A stretch of DNA of 64,000 bases from Deinococcus arboris (GCF_009755355.1 NZ_WQLB01000010.1:62001-126000); one strand, 5' to 3'; counted from the stretch's first letter, positions 1 through 8,815 are shown. Notes: generated by a model from the sequence alone, not told the origin. Numbers and translations are program-made.

Positions 1-3000
1 CGTTGATCATGTTTCTGGCTCCAGTGAAATCATTCCCCTGAACATTGAAATACATATCGAGGCTTTGCAGAATGCGCTGTCCCGCAGCATTCTTCTTACT
101 TCTAAAAGACCCCGCCTTCATACCTTGCACCAAGATCACGCTCGCAAGCTCTGGGACCTGGCTGACATGTTCATGCTGGGTCAGCAGGTCAATAGGCACC
201 CCGCCCTTGCCATATTTTTTCCCTGCAAAAGAGTATGAAAAGCCGATCTTGTTGAGCAGGGCACTCATGGTCCCGTAGTTGCTTCTCCCGGTGAGCTGGA
301 CGAAGCCTTGGCCCCTGTAGTTGTAGCCGTCATCGGTTCCCGCCCTGTTGCCCAGCCCAGTATTGCGCCCATACGCCTCGTTGAAATAGGCAACGAGGCT
401 GGCACCAGGAACCCTTCGACCTGTGACGTGATTCACGCGGTAGGACCCCTGTGCATCCTGCTTCAGAGGGTTGGCATCTTCCTGAAGAGTAGCGCTTCTT
501 GTGAACTTAGGAATGCCGAATCCAGTTTCGTGATAGGCCGTCGCCAGGACGTAAGCGACTTGGTTAGGATTGTCGATTTTTGCGCGCAAACAGTCGTTGA
601 AGATCAGTTCGAGATGCTTTCGCAGGAGGGCCGGCACCTCAGCCTGTCTCTGAACTGACAGCTGGTTGGGCGACAGCATAGGCATCTGCACAAACTGGTC
701 AATCAGACCGGCTAACTGTCCCTGAAAGCCGCCGCCGCCGAGAGCAGCTTTGGTTTCTTTAGCCATGAGTTCCGGCGTTGTCCCAGGCACTCGCACACCA
801 GCACGGGCGAAGAAAAGCATCGGGTCTTCATAATGCTGTTTGACAAATTTGTTGATTTCTTCCTGGGTTTTTCCTACTGGTGTACCATTCCACATCGCCG
901 CATTGACATACTCCTTGATAACATCAAAGTGAAGATGTGGCAAACCAGTGTTGGTATTTCCAAGAACTGCCATCTCGGCCCCGGCCTTGACAATCTGACC
1001 AACCTTCAATGTCCCCAGATCTTTCAGATGGCCGTAGCGTGTGTGGCGTTTAAATTGCGGATGGTACAGAACGATGGTGTTGCCCATCCCAGTCCAGCCC
1101 TTGTACCAAACGATGCCATCTGCGGCAGCTTTGGCCATGGAGCCTCCAGGAACATTTTCCATGGTGGTATTTAAGTCCCAACCGCTATGCACCTGATGAA
1201 GACCAGAAGCGTACTTCAGAGGACCATTTTTGTCCTGGTAATCCGGCCCTTGGCCAAAGAACTCGGTGCCTGTCCAGGGACGTGCCGTCTGCACTTCAGC
1301 CGGCTTCAGGCCTTTGACATCCGCCAGCATTTGCCGTGTGACGGCTCCAGCGAGACCAGTTGGCTGGGGAGCAAATCTGGTTTGGCCTGTGGTGGCCGTG
1401 GTGGTGGCGAATGACCCCTGCGCGCTGAAATCCTTGGGGTCCAATTTCAAAGTGGTGCCATCGGGCAGCTTGAGAGAGGCCGGCACGGCGTGGATGCCTT
1501 GGTCTAGGCCCGGGCCACCCCCGGCACTGTCTGCCTCCGCCTCCGGTACAGTCTCTGATTCCTGATGCTCTGCCTTCAGTCGGTAGGCCACAGGTTTGCC
1601 CTGGGCATTTTGCCCCAGCCAAGTACCCAGCACCCGCGTCGGCACGCCCTTCTCGTTCTGCTCAATACGGCCATGAAACTTGCGAGCCTTGTCCTTCAGG
1701 ACACCCGTTTGATAGCGGGCGGTCCAGTACACGTTCCCCTTGCTGTCCAGAAATCCATCAATGCGGCCCGTCCCGTTCGTGGCCGTGAACTGCCCAACAA
1801 TTACCCCTTTGCCAATCACTTGGAGAGCTGTGATGCTCAGTTCAGAACTTCCAGTAGGACTGGCAAGTTGCCCTTCGAAAGCGTGGGGCTGCTCCCAGCG
1901 CCGCGAGGCTGTAGGCGCTGCCAGTCGCTGAAGAGCCTGACCGGGTGACATGTGACCAAAGCTCAGCGGCGGCGTGGCACGCCGAACCGCCTGCCTGGGC
2001 AAAGCCGCTATCTGCCGACCCATGTTCTGCGCCTGCACCTCCAAACCGGCGTCCGGGTCTACGCCAGGCCCCACCTGCCCCCGCATCTGCTGCACGGCGT
2101 GGGTGGCCTCGTGCGCCAGCAACTCCAGCCCAGTCTGGGTGTTGGGGTCATATCGCCCGGCCTGAAAGTAGATATCAGTGCCACTGGTAAAGGCGACGGC
2201 ATTGACTCCTTTGGCAAGGGTATGGGCTTCAGCGTCGGCATGGACGCGGACTCGGCTCAGGTCATGGTTGAGGCCCTGTTCCAGATGCCGCTGCACTGCT
2301 CCGGGCAGTGGACGCCCTGCCCCCCGCCGCGCCTGTATACGTTCCAGGGCCGGTTGCGCCTCCTGGGCGTCCAGTTCTGCCAGCTGCCGCTGAAGGGTCT
2401 GCTGGGCCAGTTGCGCCCGCGCGGTCTGCTCACGGGCCAGGGCGGCGTCCAGCGCGCGTTGCAAGGCTGGGCGCTCTCCAGGGGGCACCAGCGCCAGGGT
2501 CGCCCCCGCCACCGGCGCGCTAAGTGGGTGGTCCTGCAAATGGGCCAGGTGCGCCGCCAGACGTTCTTGCCGCACCTGAGCAGGCCCTGACTCCCGGCGG
2601 TAGCCTTGGCTGAGGTGCGTGGCCACCTGCCGCTGAAGGGCCGTCCACGCTGTCCATTCTCGTGGCGACAGCGCTTTCCCCTCTGTCTGCTGGGCCTGAT
2701 GGCGCATGACGGTAACCCAGTCGGCAGGGCTGCGCGGCGCAGTAGGCACCGGTGCAAGCGTGGAGGGGACTGGGTGGGCGACATCCTCCTGCGACTGCGT
2801 CATCAGTCTCTGCCGCTGAAGCGCGCGGGCCTGGGTATCTGCCTGAAGCAAGGCAGAGGCCGCCAAGACAGGCTGAACCACCTGCCGCTGAAGTGAAAGC
2901 GGACGGAACAGGAAGGAAGGCAAGGCGGGTGATGGGGCGTCAACCTGCGGAGACAAAGAGGAGGACTTGTGCGGGCGGCCCGCCTTTGTCCGGCGCAGGG

Positions 3001-3019
3001 GTTTGGATTCAAAGTTCAT
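1..3019 (-). CDS. eCIS-core (DUF4157) + M23 peptidase + GH19 lysozyme-like protein, 3' end cut by window
   Basis: Translated by hand: an uninterrupted frame of 1006 codons from the ATG at 3017-3019 (GGGAGG just upstream) to the left edge. Residues 1-225 are Gln/Ala-rich and carry four LQRQ tetrapeptides. Residues about 227-311 match the eCIS-core domain: RRGAGRPLP at 231-239, then a DLSRVRVH stretch, then HEATHAVQQ at 303-311. Residues about 590-720 look like an M23 (LytM) peptidase, with HSGWD at 611-615 and HLHFD at 695-699 as zinc ligands. Residues about 770 to the end resemble GH19/lysozyme: HET at 830-832, Glu881 in NEAYGR, and RGQGFVQLTG at 902-911. DUF4157 proteins are known cargo of extracellular contractile injection systems; a peptidoglycan-attacking effector is my inference. 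It begins 64 bp behind the MarR gene on the same strand. No signal peptide is seen. The true C-terminus lies outside. Confidence 0.88.
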   Translation of the reverse strand, partial: MNFESKPLRRTKAGRPHKSSSLSPQVDAPSPALPSFLFRPLSLQRQVVQPVLAASALLQADTQARALQRQRLMTQSQEDVAHPVPSTLAPVPTAPRSPADWVTVMRHQAQQTEGKALSPREWTAWTALQRQVATHLSQGYRRESGPAQVRQERLAAHLAHLQDHPLSAPVAGATLALVPPGERPALQRALDAALAREQTARAQLAQQTLQRQLAELDAQEAQPALERIQARRGAGRPLPGAVQRHLEQGLNHDLSRVRVHADAEAHTLAKGVNAVAFTSGTDIYFQAGRYDPNTQTGLELLAHEATHAVQQMRGQVGPGVDPDAGLEVQAQNMGRQIAALPRQAVRRATPPLSFGHMSPGQALQRLAAPTASRRWEQPHAFEGQLASPTGSSELSITALQVIGKGVIVGQFTATNGTGRIDGFLDSKGNVYWTARYQTGVLKDKARKFHGRIEQNEKGVPTRVLGTWLGQNAQGKPVAYRLKAEHQESETVPEAEADSAGGGPGLDQGIHAVPASLKLPDGTTLKLDPKDFSAQGSFATTTATTGQTRFAPQPTGLAGAVTRQMLADVKGLKPAEVQTARPWTGTEFFGQGPDYQDKNGPLKYASGLHQVHSGWDLNTTMENVPGGSMAKAAADGIVWYKGWTGMGNTIVLYHPQFKRHTRYGHLKDLGTLKVGQIVKAGAEMAVLGNTNTGLPHLHFDVIKEYVNAAMWNGTPVGKTQEEINKFVKQHYEDPMLFFARAGVRVPGTTPELMAKETKAALGGGGFQGQLAGLIDQFVQMPMLSPNQLSVQRQAEVPALLRKHLELIFNDCLRAKIDNPNQVAYVLATAYHETGFGIPKFTRSATLQEDANPLKQDAQGSYRVNHVTGRRVPGASLVAYFNEAYGRNTGLGNRAGTDDGYNYRGQGFVQLTGRSNYGTMSALLNKIGFSYSFAGKKYGKGGVPIDLLTQHEHVSQVPELASVILVQGMKAGSFRSKKNAAGQRILQSLDMYFNVQGNDFTGARNMIN
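2384..2893 (-). repeat. Four copies of a 12-bp unit encoding LQRQ in the eCIS-core protein
   Basis: The plus-strand 12-mer CTGCCGCTGAAG occurs exactly at 2384-2395, 2627-2638, 2810-2821 and 2882-2893. In the minus-strand gene each encodes Leu-Gln-Arg-Gln with the same four codons, at residues 209-212, 128-131, 67-70 and 43-46. Identical codons in a variable Gln-rich region suggest either recent spread of the unit or selection on a short linear motif. Confidence 0.9.
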
Positions 3020-3083
3020 GGTGCCCTCCCGGTCAGCTTCATGGTAGGAGGTTCACCCGAAAAGTCACGCGAACTTGTGGCCC

Positions 3084-3524
3084 TCAGCGCCGGGCCAGTG
3101 CCCGCTCCACCGCTGCCAGCAGTTCCACGGCGTTTCGCACGGCCACTTCATCTAACCCGTCAGCCACCCGATTGGCCCAGGCCGCCTGAGCGTCTTCGAT
3201 GGTCGTCAGCACCCGCTGGCCTTCGGGGGTCAGGCGCAGCAGCTTGGCGCGCTTGTGGTCAGGGTTGGCTTCGTAAGCCGCCAGGCCGTCCCCCACCAGC
3301 AGGTCGGCCGTGCGCTGCACGCTCTGACGGGTCAGGCCCATCGTGCGGGCCACCGCCGCCACCGACTGCGGCGCGTGGTCAATGCAGCCCATCACTTGCC
3401 AGCGACTGCTCGTCTGGTCACTGGGGGCTGTCAACCGGTCACCGGCCTCTAGTAGCAGCCCATTCAGGTGAAACACCTGCACCACAAGATCGGCAAAGGC
3501 AGCGGCGGCGGGCGTAAGGGCCAT
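3084..3524 (-). CDS. MarR-family transcriptional regulator
   Basis: 146 residues with the MarR winged-helix layout: a recognition-helix region with LTRQSVQRTADLLVGDG, a wing with NPDHKRAKLLRLTPEGQ, and flanking dimerisation helices. The start at 3524 (MALTP) is preferred over the in-frame ATGs at 3545 and 3560. It lies 8 bases after a TATGCT -10 box, and the longer versions would run through the palindrome at 3529-3544. It is divergent from the UvrA-like gene, with one operator-like palindrome near each gene start, so autorepression and control of the ATPase are likely. The eCIS-core gene follows 64 bp downstream on the same strand and could be co-transcribed. The ligand is unknown. Confidence 0.87.
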   Translation of the reverse strand: MALTPAAAAFADLVVQVFHLNGLLLEAGDRLTAPSDQTSSRWQVMGCIDHAPQSVAAVARTMGLTRQSVQRTADLLVGDGLAAYEANPDHKRAKLLRLTPEGQRVLTTIEDAQAAWANRVADGLDEVAVRNAVELLAAVERALARR

Positions 3525-3528
3525 ATCT

Positions 3529-3544
3529 TGACAGCATACTGTCA
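3529..3544. promoter_or_regulatory. MarR operator candidate 1
   Basis: A perfect 6-4-6 palindrome, TGACAG-CATA-CTGTCA, overlaps the -10 box and start region of the MarR gene. A second copy lies 37 bp away, centre to centre. Position and pairing fit autoregulation. Confidence 0.7.
3533..3538 (-). promoter_or_regulatory. -10 box (TATGCT) of the MarR gene
   Basis: TATGCT on the minus strand ends 8 bases before the ATG at 3524, which suggests a leaderless mRNA. It is embedded in operator 1. Confidence 0.5.
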
Positions 3545-3565
3545 TTTTAAGTACGCTCATTGACT

Positions 3566-3581
3566 TGACAGAACACTGTCA
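3566..3581. promoter_or_regulatory. MarR operator candidate 2
   Basis: A second perfect palindrome, TGACAG-AACA-CTGTCA, sits just before the AGGAGG ribosome-binding site (3584-3589) of the UvrA-like gene. Repressor bound here would block that gene's transcription start or early elongation. Confidence 0.7.
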
Positions 3582-3594
3582 AAAGGAGGCTTCT

Positions 3595-6420
3595 ATGACT
3601 GTCCTTCCTTCTGTTCCAAGTGGTGAGATTGAAGCGCTAGGCGAGTGGCTGGATGCTGTTCTGGCCGCCCAGTGGCAGACCGTGCTGACCACGCACGCCG
3701 ACAAGTTGGCCGACGCCTATGCCCGGGCCGGCGACGCGGCCTACGGCACCTACCTGAATCTGCTGCTGCGCGGGGCCAAGCGCGACCTCCGCGCCGCTGG
3801 CCTAAGCGCCGAGCCACCGCTGCCGGGCGAGTTCGGGGTTTCGCGTGAGTGGGGCAACGCCGACGAGACCGATCAGGAACGCTGGATGTGGAGCGTGGTA
3901 CGCAGCCCAGCAGGTGAGGCGCTGGGCACCCTGGTCCTTACGGTGCCCCACAGCCACGCCCAGTTCCAGCTGCCCCGGCGGCCCCGCGCGTTTGGGCTAC
4001 GAACCGTTGACCTGGCGGACACCGAGGCGTCCCTCTCGAAGAGGTCGCCCGACTTTGCCGCCGCCCTCCCCTTTCACGGCTGGTACCAGGCCTACCTGGA
4101 GAGCCAAAGGTTAAGCTCCGCTCAAGACCAAACGCCGGGAATTTTCACATCTGGCTCAGAGAGGCTGGAAGCAGGAGGACCATCCATGACGGAACGGGCA
4201 TTCATTGAAGTGCGTGGGGCACGCGAACACAACCTCAAGAACATCTCGCTCAACATTCCCAAGCACCGCATTACCGTGTTCACTGGAGTCTCGGGGTCCG
4301 GCAAGTCTTCGTTGGTGTTCGATACGGTGGCCGCCGAGGCGCAGCGGCAACTGAACGAGACGTTCACGGCCTTTGTGCAGGGTTTCCTGCCCCACTACGG
4401 GCAGCCGGACGTAGACCGCGTGTCGCATCTGAATGCGCCGGTCATCATTAACCAGAAGCGGGTAGGCGGCGGATCACGGTCCACCGTGGGCACCTACACT
4501 GACATCGCCGCGCCGCTGCGCCTGCTGTTCTCGCGGGCCGGGCAGCCGTCGGCGGGGCCAGCCTTCGCCTACTCCTTTAACACCCCGCAGGGGATGTGCC
4601 CCGAGTGCGAGGGAATTGGCAAGACCACTCAACTGGACCTGGACCGGCTACTGGACCGCACCCAGTCGCTGAACGGCGGCGCCATCCTGCACCCGGACTT
4701 CAAGCCCGGCAAATGGCTGTGGAAGACCTACGCCCTCAGTGGCCTGTTTGACAACGACAAACCTGTGCAGGACTACACCGAACAGGAACTGCACCTGCTG
4801 CTGCACGGGCGCGACCTCAAGGTCTCACTGGGTGAGATCAACATGACCTATGAAGGGCTGGTCGAGCGCTTCGAGCGCATGTACCTCAAGAAAGACGCCG
4901 CCGCCATGTCCGACCGCAGCCGCGCCGTGTTCGAGCAGTTTGTGACCAGCCAGACCTGTCCGGTCTGCGGCGGGGCGCGCCTGAACGCTGCGGCGCTGGC
5001 CTCTCGACTAGAGGGGAAGAACATCGCTGAGCTGTCGGACCTGGAAGCGACCGAACTGCTGACCTTCTTGCAGGGGCTGACCGACCCTGCGGCGGCCCGC
5101 GTGGCGGCGCACCTGGCCGAGCGACTAGCCCACCTGGTCGAGATTGGCCTGGGGTACCTGAGCCTGAGCCGCGAGACTGCCACGCTGTCCGGCGGCGAGA
5201 GCCAGCGCCTGAAACTGGTGCGGCACCTGGGCAACAGCCTGACCGACATGCTGTATGTGCTAGACGAACCCAGCGTGGGCCTGCACCCGCGCGATGTGTC
5301 GCGGCTGACTGGCCTGCTGGGCGCGCTGCGTGACAAGGGCAACACCGTGCTGGTGGTGGAACACGACCCGGATGTCATTCGGATGGCTGACCACGTGGTG
5401 GACATCGGGCCGGGCCCCGGCGTGCGCGGCGGCGAGGTGGTTTTTGAAGGCAGCATTGAGGGCCTGGAAGCGGCGCCCACCCTGACGGGCCGGCACCTCA
5501 CCCAGCAGTTGCCTCTGAAGGCGTCCGTGCGAGAGCCGCGCGGGTGGCTGAGTGTCAAAGGGGCGCGGCTCCACAACCTCAAAGACGTCTCTGTGGAGAT
5601 TCCAACTGGCGTCCTGACAGTGGTGACGGGCGTGGCCGGGTCCGGCAAGAGCACCCTGATTCACGACGTGTTTCTGCCGCAGCATCCCGACGCCATCGTT
5701 ATTGACCAGTCGCGCGTGACGACCAACAGCCGCTCGGCGCCCGCCACCTACACCGGCATCATGGACCCCATCCGCAAGGGGTTTGCCAAGGCCAGCGGCC
5801 AGAGTCCGGCCCTCTTCAGTTTCAATTCGGAGGGCAGTTGCCCGAATTGTGCAGGTCTGGGCGTCGTCTACACCGACCTGGCTTTTATGGAAGGCATCTC
5901 GACCGTGTGTGAGGTCTGCGAGGGCAAACGCTTCAAGCCCGAAGTGCTGCGCCACACGCTGCGGGGCCAGACCATCAGCGACGTACTGAACATGACGGCC
6001 GAAACGGCGCTGGCCTTTTTCACCGAGAAACCCGTTCGCGCGGTGCTGCAAGCCATGAACGACGTGGGCCTGGGCTACTTAACGCTGGGCCAGCCGCTGA
6101 GCACCGTGTCGGGCGGCGAGGCGCAGCGCCTGAAGCTGGCGACCGAGCTGCACAAGAAAGGCAGCGTCTACGTGATGGACGAACCCACCACGGGCCTGCA
6201 CCTGTCGGACATCGGCCTGCTGATGGGGATTATTGACCGGCTGGTGGACGGCGGCAACAGCGTCATTCTGATTGAGCATCAGCTGGACGTCATTCGGCAG
6301 GCCGACTGGCTCATTGATCTGGGGCCGGAGGGGGGCCGGGCCGGTGGGGAAGTGCTGTACAGCGGGCCGCCGAAGGGGCTGCTGACCTGTGAGCGGTCGG
6401 TGACGGCGCGGTATCTGTAG
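3595..6420 (+). CDS. UvrA-like ABC ATPase (drug-resistance type) with an extra N-terminal domain
   Basis: 941 residues from the ATG with AGGAGG upstream. Residues 1-190 are a soluble domain I do not recognise. From Met198 it is a standard UvrA-like duplicated ABC protein: Walker A GVSGSGKS at 231-238 and GVAGSGKS at 679-686, signatures LSGGESQR at 531-538 and VSGGEAQR at 838-845, and zinc-binding CxxC pairs (CPEC, CPVC, CPNC, CEVC). It resembles the shorter UvrA paralogues (about 750 residues) linked to resistance to DNA-binding drugs (DrrC/UvrA2 type) more than full-length UvrA. An internal ATG at 4186 with its own GCAGGAGG is probably also used, so two products are possible. It is divergent from a MarR gene with shared operators, which suggests drug-induced expression. 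Confidence 0.9.
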   Translation: MTVLPSVPSGEIEALGEWLDAVLAAQWQTVLTTHADKLADAYARAGDAAYGTYLNLLLRGAKRDLRAAGLSAEPPLPGEFGVSREWGNADETDQERWMWSVVRSPAGEALGTLVLTVPHSHAQFQLPRRPRAFGLRTVDLADTEASLSKRSPDFAAALPFHGWYQAYLESQRLSSAQDQTPGIFTSGSERLEAGGPSMTERAFIEVRGAREHNLKNISLNIPKHRITVFTGVSGSGKSSLVFDTVAAEAQRQLNETFTAFVQGFLPHYGQPDVDRVSHLNAPVIINQKRVGGGSRSTVGTYTDIAAPLRLLFSRAGQPSAGPAFAYSFNTPQGMCPECEGIGKTTQLDLDRLLDRTQSLNGGAILHPDFKPGKWLWKTYALSGLFDNDKPVQDYTEQELHLLLHGRDLKVSLGEINMTYEGLVERFERMYLKKDAAAMSDRSRAVFEQFVTSQTCPVCGGARLNAAALASRLEGKNIAELSDLEATELLTFLQGLTDPAAARVAAHLAERLAHLVEIGLGYLSLSRETATLSGGESQRLKLVRHLGNSLTDMLYVLDEPSVGLHPRDVSRLTGLLGALRDKGNTVLVVEHDPDVIRMADHVVDIGPGPGVRGGEVVFEGSIEGLEAAPTLTGRHLTQQLPLKASVREPRGWLSVKGARLHNLKDVSVEIPTGVLTVVTGVAGSGKSTLIHDVFLPQHPDAIVIDQSRVTTNSRSAPATYTGIMDPIRKGFAKASGQSPALFSFNSEGSCPNCAGLGVVYTDLAFMEGISTVCEVCEGKRFKPEVLRHTLRGQTISDVLNMTAETALAFFTEKPVRAVLQAMNDVGLGYLTLGQPLSTVSGGEAQRLKLATELHKKGSVYVMDEPTTGLHLSDIGLLMGIIDRLVDGGNSVILIEHQLDVIRQADWLIDLGPEGGRAGGEVLYSGPPKGLLTCERSVTARYL
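4171..4188 (+). promoter_or_regulatory. Internal ribosome-binding site and start within the UvrA-like gene
   Basis: GCAGGAGGA at 4171-4179, followed by the ATG at 4186-4188, is in frame with the long gene. The residues that follow (MTERAFIEVRG) match the usual N-terminus of this UvrA-like family. Initiation here would give the conventional 744-residue protein without the N-terminal domain. Confidence 0.65.
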
Positions 6421-6500
6421 ACGGCGAGGGCGACAGCGCGCAACGCTTGAGCAATCAAAAGGTATGCACCTACCGAACGTGGCGGTTTCTGACCGACTGA

Positions 6501-6733
<233 letters not shown>

Positions 6734-6763
6734 AGGTAGGGCTGTTGCTCCCTCCACGCCTAT

Positions 6764-6795
6764 AGGGGACACAGAAAGCAGGGGACACAGAAAGC
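6764..6795 (+). repeat. Tandem 16-bp duplication
   Basis: AGGGGACACAGAAAGC is repeated twice without a gap (6764-6779 and 6780-6795) in the intergenic region between repeat copy A and the phosphatase gene. Confidence 0.85.
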
Positions 6796-6875
6796 TGTGA
6801 AGCAGAGGACGGGGGCAGGGGCGTATGACCCCTGCTCCTATCTTTTCCCACTCCCTACTTCCCACAACCTGCTCC

Positions 6876-7499
6876 TTACTCCTCCAAATGAGCGTGGTCG
6901 TTGTAGGTCAGGAGGGTCCAGCGGCCGTCCACGCGGGTCAGGGTGGTCAGGCTGGTATGGGAGAGCTGATAGGGAAACGGCAGCACGTAGCCGGGTTGCG
7001 GTGTGGCAGGCCAGCTGAACAGGTCGCACAGCAGCGCGCGGATGGCTGCGCCGTGGCTGAAAGCGATCACGCGCCCACCTGCCAGGCCATCGGCCCAGTC
7101 GCGCAGGCGCTCGGCCACCTCCTGTAGGCTCTCGCCGTCCGGGGCCGGCTGCCCCCAGGGGTCGCGCTGCCATTCGGCATACCGGGGGTCGTGCAGCACG
7201 TCGTCGGTGATCACACCTTCAAACGCCCCGAAGGCCAGTTCGCGCAGGCGCACATCCAGAATAAGGGGCTGCCCAGGCAGGGCCAGCATGGCCGTGTCGG
7301 CAGCGCGGCTCAAGTCGCTGCTGTGAATGGCGTCGTAGGTACGTCCGGCCAGGCGGGCCTGCAATTTCAGGGCCTGTGCCTCCCCCGCTTCGCCCAGTGG
7401 GGTGTCGGTCCAGCCCTGCCAGCGCCCGGCACCGTTCCAGTCGGTCAGCCCGTGGCGCACCAGGGTCAGGTGCAGCAGCGGCAAGAGGTCTTCACTCAT
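6876..7499 (-). CDS. Histidine phosphatase family protein
   Basis: 207 residues with the phosphohistidine motif [11 protein letters not shown] near residues 12-22 and the second catalytic His in [10 protein letters not shown] near residue 150. The family covers phosphoglycerate mutases, phosphatases such as CobC, and broad-specificity enzymes. The substrate cannot be read from sequence. Its ATG overlaps the stop of the upstream thioesterase gene by 4 bases (7496-7499), so the two are translationally coupled. Confidence 0.88.
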   Translation of the reverse strand: MSEDLLPLLHLTLVRHGLTDWNGAGRWQGWTDTPLGEAGEAQALKLQARLAGRTYDAIHSSDLSRAADTAMLALPGQPLILDVRLRELAFGAFEGVITDDVLHDPRYAEWQRDPWGQPAPDGESLQEVAERLRDWADGLAGGRVIAFSHGAAIRALLCDLFSWPATPQPGYVLPFPYQLSHTSLTTLTRVDGRWTLLTYNDHAHLEE

Positions 7500-7939
7500 G
7501 GGCGGGCCTCTGGGTCCGGCTGGGCGCTGCTGGTGTCCTGGCCTTCAGGCAGGGGCGGCACCGCTCTGGGCTTCCCGGCGTCATCCAGCGCCACAAACAC
7601 GAAATAGCCGGTGGTCGCTATCTCCTGCTCGCCGCTGGCCATGTGTTCGCGGTAGACATCCACCCGGATGGTCATGGAGGTGCGGCCCACCTTGACCACC
7701 TGGGCGTCCAGCGCCACGGCGTCGGCCACCCGAATGGGCACGTGGAAGTCCACACCGTCCATGCGTGCCGTCACCACGTTGCCTCCGGCGTGACGCACAG
7801 CGGCGATGCTGGCGGCCTTGTCCATCAGGGACAGCACCCAGCCCCCGAAGGCAGTGCCGTGATAGTTCGTGTCCTTGGGAAACACCAGTTCCAGCATGCG
7901 GGCGCGGCTGCGCGGCGCCTGTCCTATCTTTTCTTCCAT
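7496..7939 (-). CDS. Acyl-CoA thioesterase, hotdog fold (YciA-like)
   Basis: 147 residues. The segment [19 protein letters not shown], near residues 23-41, fits the active-site helix of YciA/BFIT-type acyl-CoA hydrolases. It is followed by the beta-strand pattern of a single hotdog domain. I chose the ATG at 7939 because AGGGGGG precedes it; an in-frame start further upstream lacks such support. The C-terminus is Pro/Glu-rich and probably disordered. It is first in a two-gene unit with the histidine phosphatase. Confidence 0.85.
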   Translation of the reverse strand: MEEKIGQAPRSRARMLELVFPKDTNYHGTAFGGWVLSLMDKAASIAAVRHAGGNVVTARMDGVDFHVPIRVADAVALDAQVVKVGRTSMTIRVDVYREHMASGEQEIATTGYFVFVALDDAGKPRAVPPLPEGQDTSSAQPDPEARP

Positions 7940-8313
7940 TTTCCCCCCTCTAGCCTCTCTAAGGCCCAGGTGACTGAGCCCCACGGCCGCCTTGCATCAG
8001 CGCCTTCTTCTGGCCCTCTGCGCGTCCGTGAGTGTACAGGCGCGGCGGAATGCTCGGGTCGGTGTCGGCCGGAAATCAGATCAGCTCGTCAGAGGTCCAC
8101 GCACCTCGGAGCGATCAGGGGATTTGATCTCTATGTCAACCAGACTGTTCTAGCAGAGGCCAAAGGCACAGCTGGTCAGAGGCAATGGCACAGCGATCAA
8201 GATGACAGTACGCTGGTCACTCACGACTGGAATATAGGGACAGTCCCACAACACCTAAGGCTTAACCAAGCTCTAGAGTCTCAAAGCTATCTCAACAGTG
8301 ATAGACCTCGGGG
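7940..8313. other. Intergenic region without recognisable gene
   Basis: A 374-bp stretch, less GC-rich than its surroundings. It may be remnant or accessory DNA, but I recognise no gene, RNA or repeat in it. Confidence 0.5.
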
Positions 8314-8751
8314 ATGCCCTCGACACCGACCTTTTTGCTGATCGAGGATTCACCATTTGACCGCACGCTGATCCAGGCGGTCTTCGAGTTGGTCGCCCCC
8401 GAGGTGGTTCTGACTGTGGTGCCTGGAGGGCAGGCCGCGCGGTCATATGTGCAGACGACTATGCCCGCCGGCCCGCAGGTCGTCCTGTTGGGGCTCCACC
8501 TGGACGATGAGCAGGTCTGGGCAGTCTTGGCCTGTCTTCGGCAGCAGGGACCGTGGGCGACGATGCCGGTCATGGTGCTCGGGGCGGCTCTGCGCGAGGA
8601 CGATCTGACGCGGGCGTATGGCCTGGGTGTGAGCGCGTGCGTACACAAGCCAGATGCCGTTGCCGAGTGGGAAGCGCTGGTGCAGCAACTGGTCGTGTTC
8701 TGGTCCGGCGTGCAGTATCACTCTGGCACGGGGCAGCGCTTCTCCAGATAA
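8314..8751 (+). CDS. Receiver-like (CheY-fold) protein lacking the phospho-acceptor Asp
   Basis: 145 residues with a response-regulator receiver layout: the acidic pair Glu11-Asp12 in LLIEDSPFDRTLIQ, and Lys112 in CVHKPD near the end of the fold. The beta-3 segment reads VVLLGLHL, so Gly60 sits where the phospho-acceptor Asp is expected, and Gly90 replaces the usual Thr/Ser. It therefore probably cannot be phosphorylated in the usual way. There is no output domain and no neighbouring histidine kinase. The start lacks a clear ribosome-binding site. It resembles stand-alone Rcp1/CheY-like receivers of Deinococcus. Confidence 0.75.
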   Translation: MPSTPTFLLIEDSPFDRTLIQAVFELVAPEVVLTVVPGGQAARSYVQTTMPAGPQVVLLGLHLDDEQVWAVLACLRQQGPWATMPVMVLGAALREDDLTRAYGLGVSACVHKPDAVAEWEALVQQLVVFWSGVQYHSGTGQRFSR

Positions 8752-8815
8752 GCGCAAAAAAGCGACCCAGTGGCCGCCTTACTCTCCTGACTCCTGAGTG
8801 ACTCATATGCGCTGC

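Noticed and set aside
3018..3042. An 8-codon leader peptide (ATG at 3042) overlapping the eCIS-core start
   Set aside because: It has no ribosome-binding site and is more simply explained as chance; the gene's own start has GGGAGG.
8040..8313. Possible transposase or phage remnant before the receiver gene
   Set aside because: The region has a different base composition, but no frame gives a recognisable transposase motif and there are no terminal repeats.
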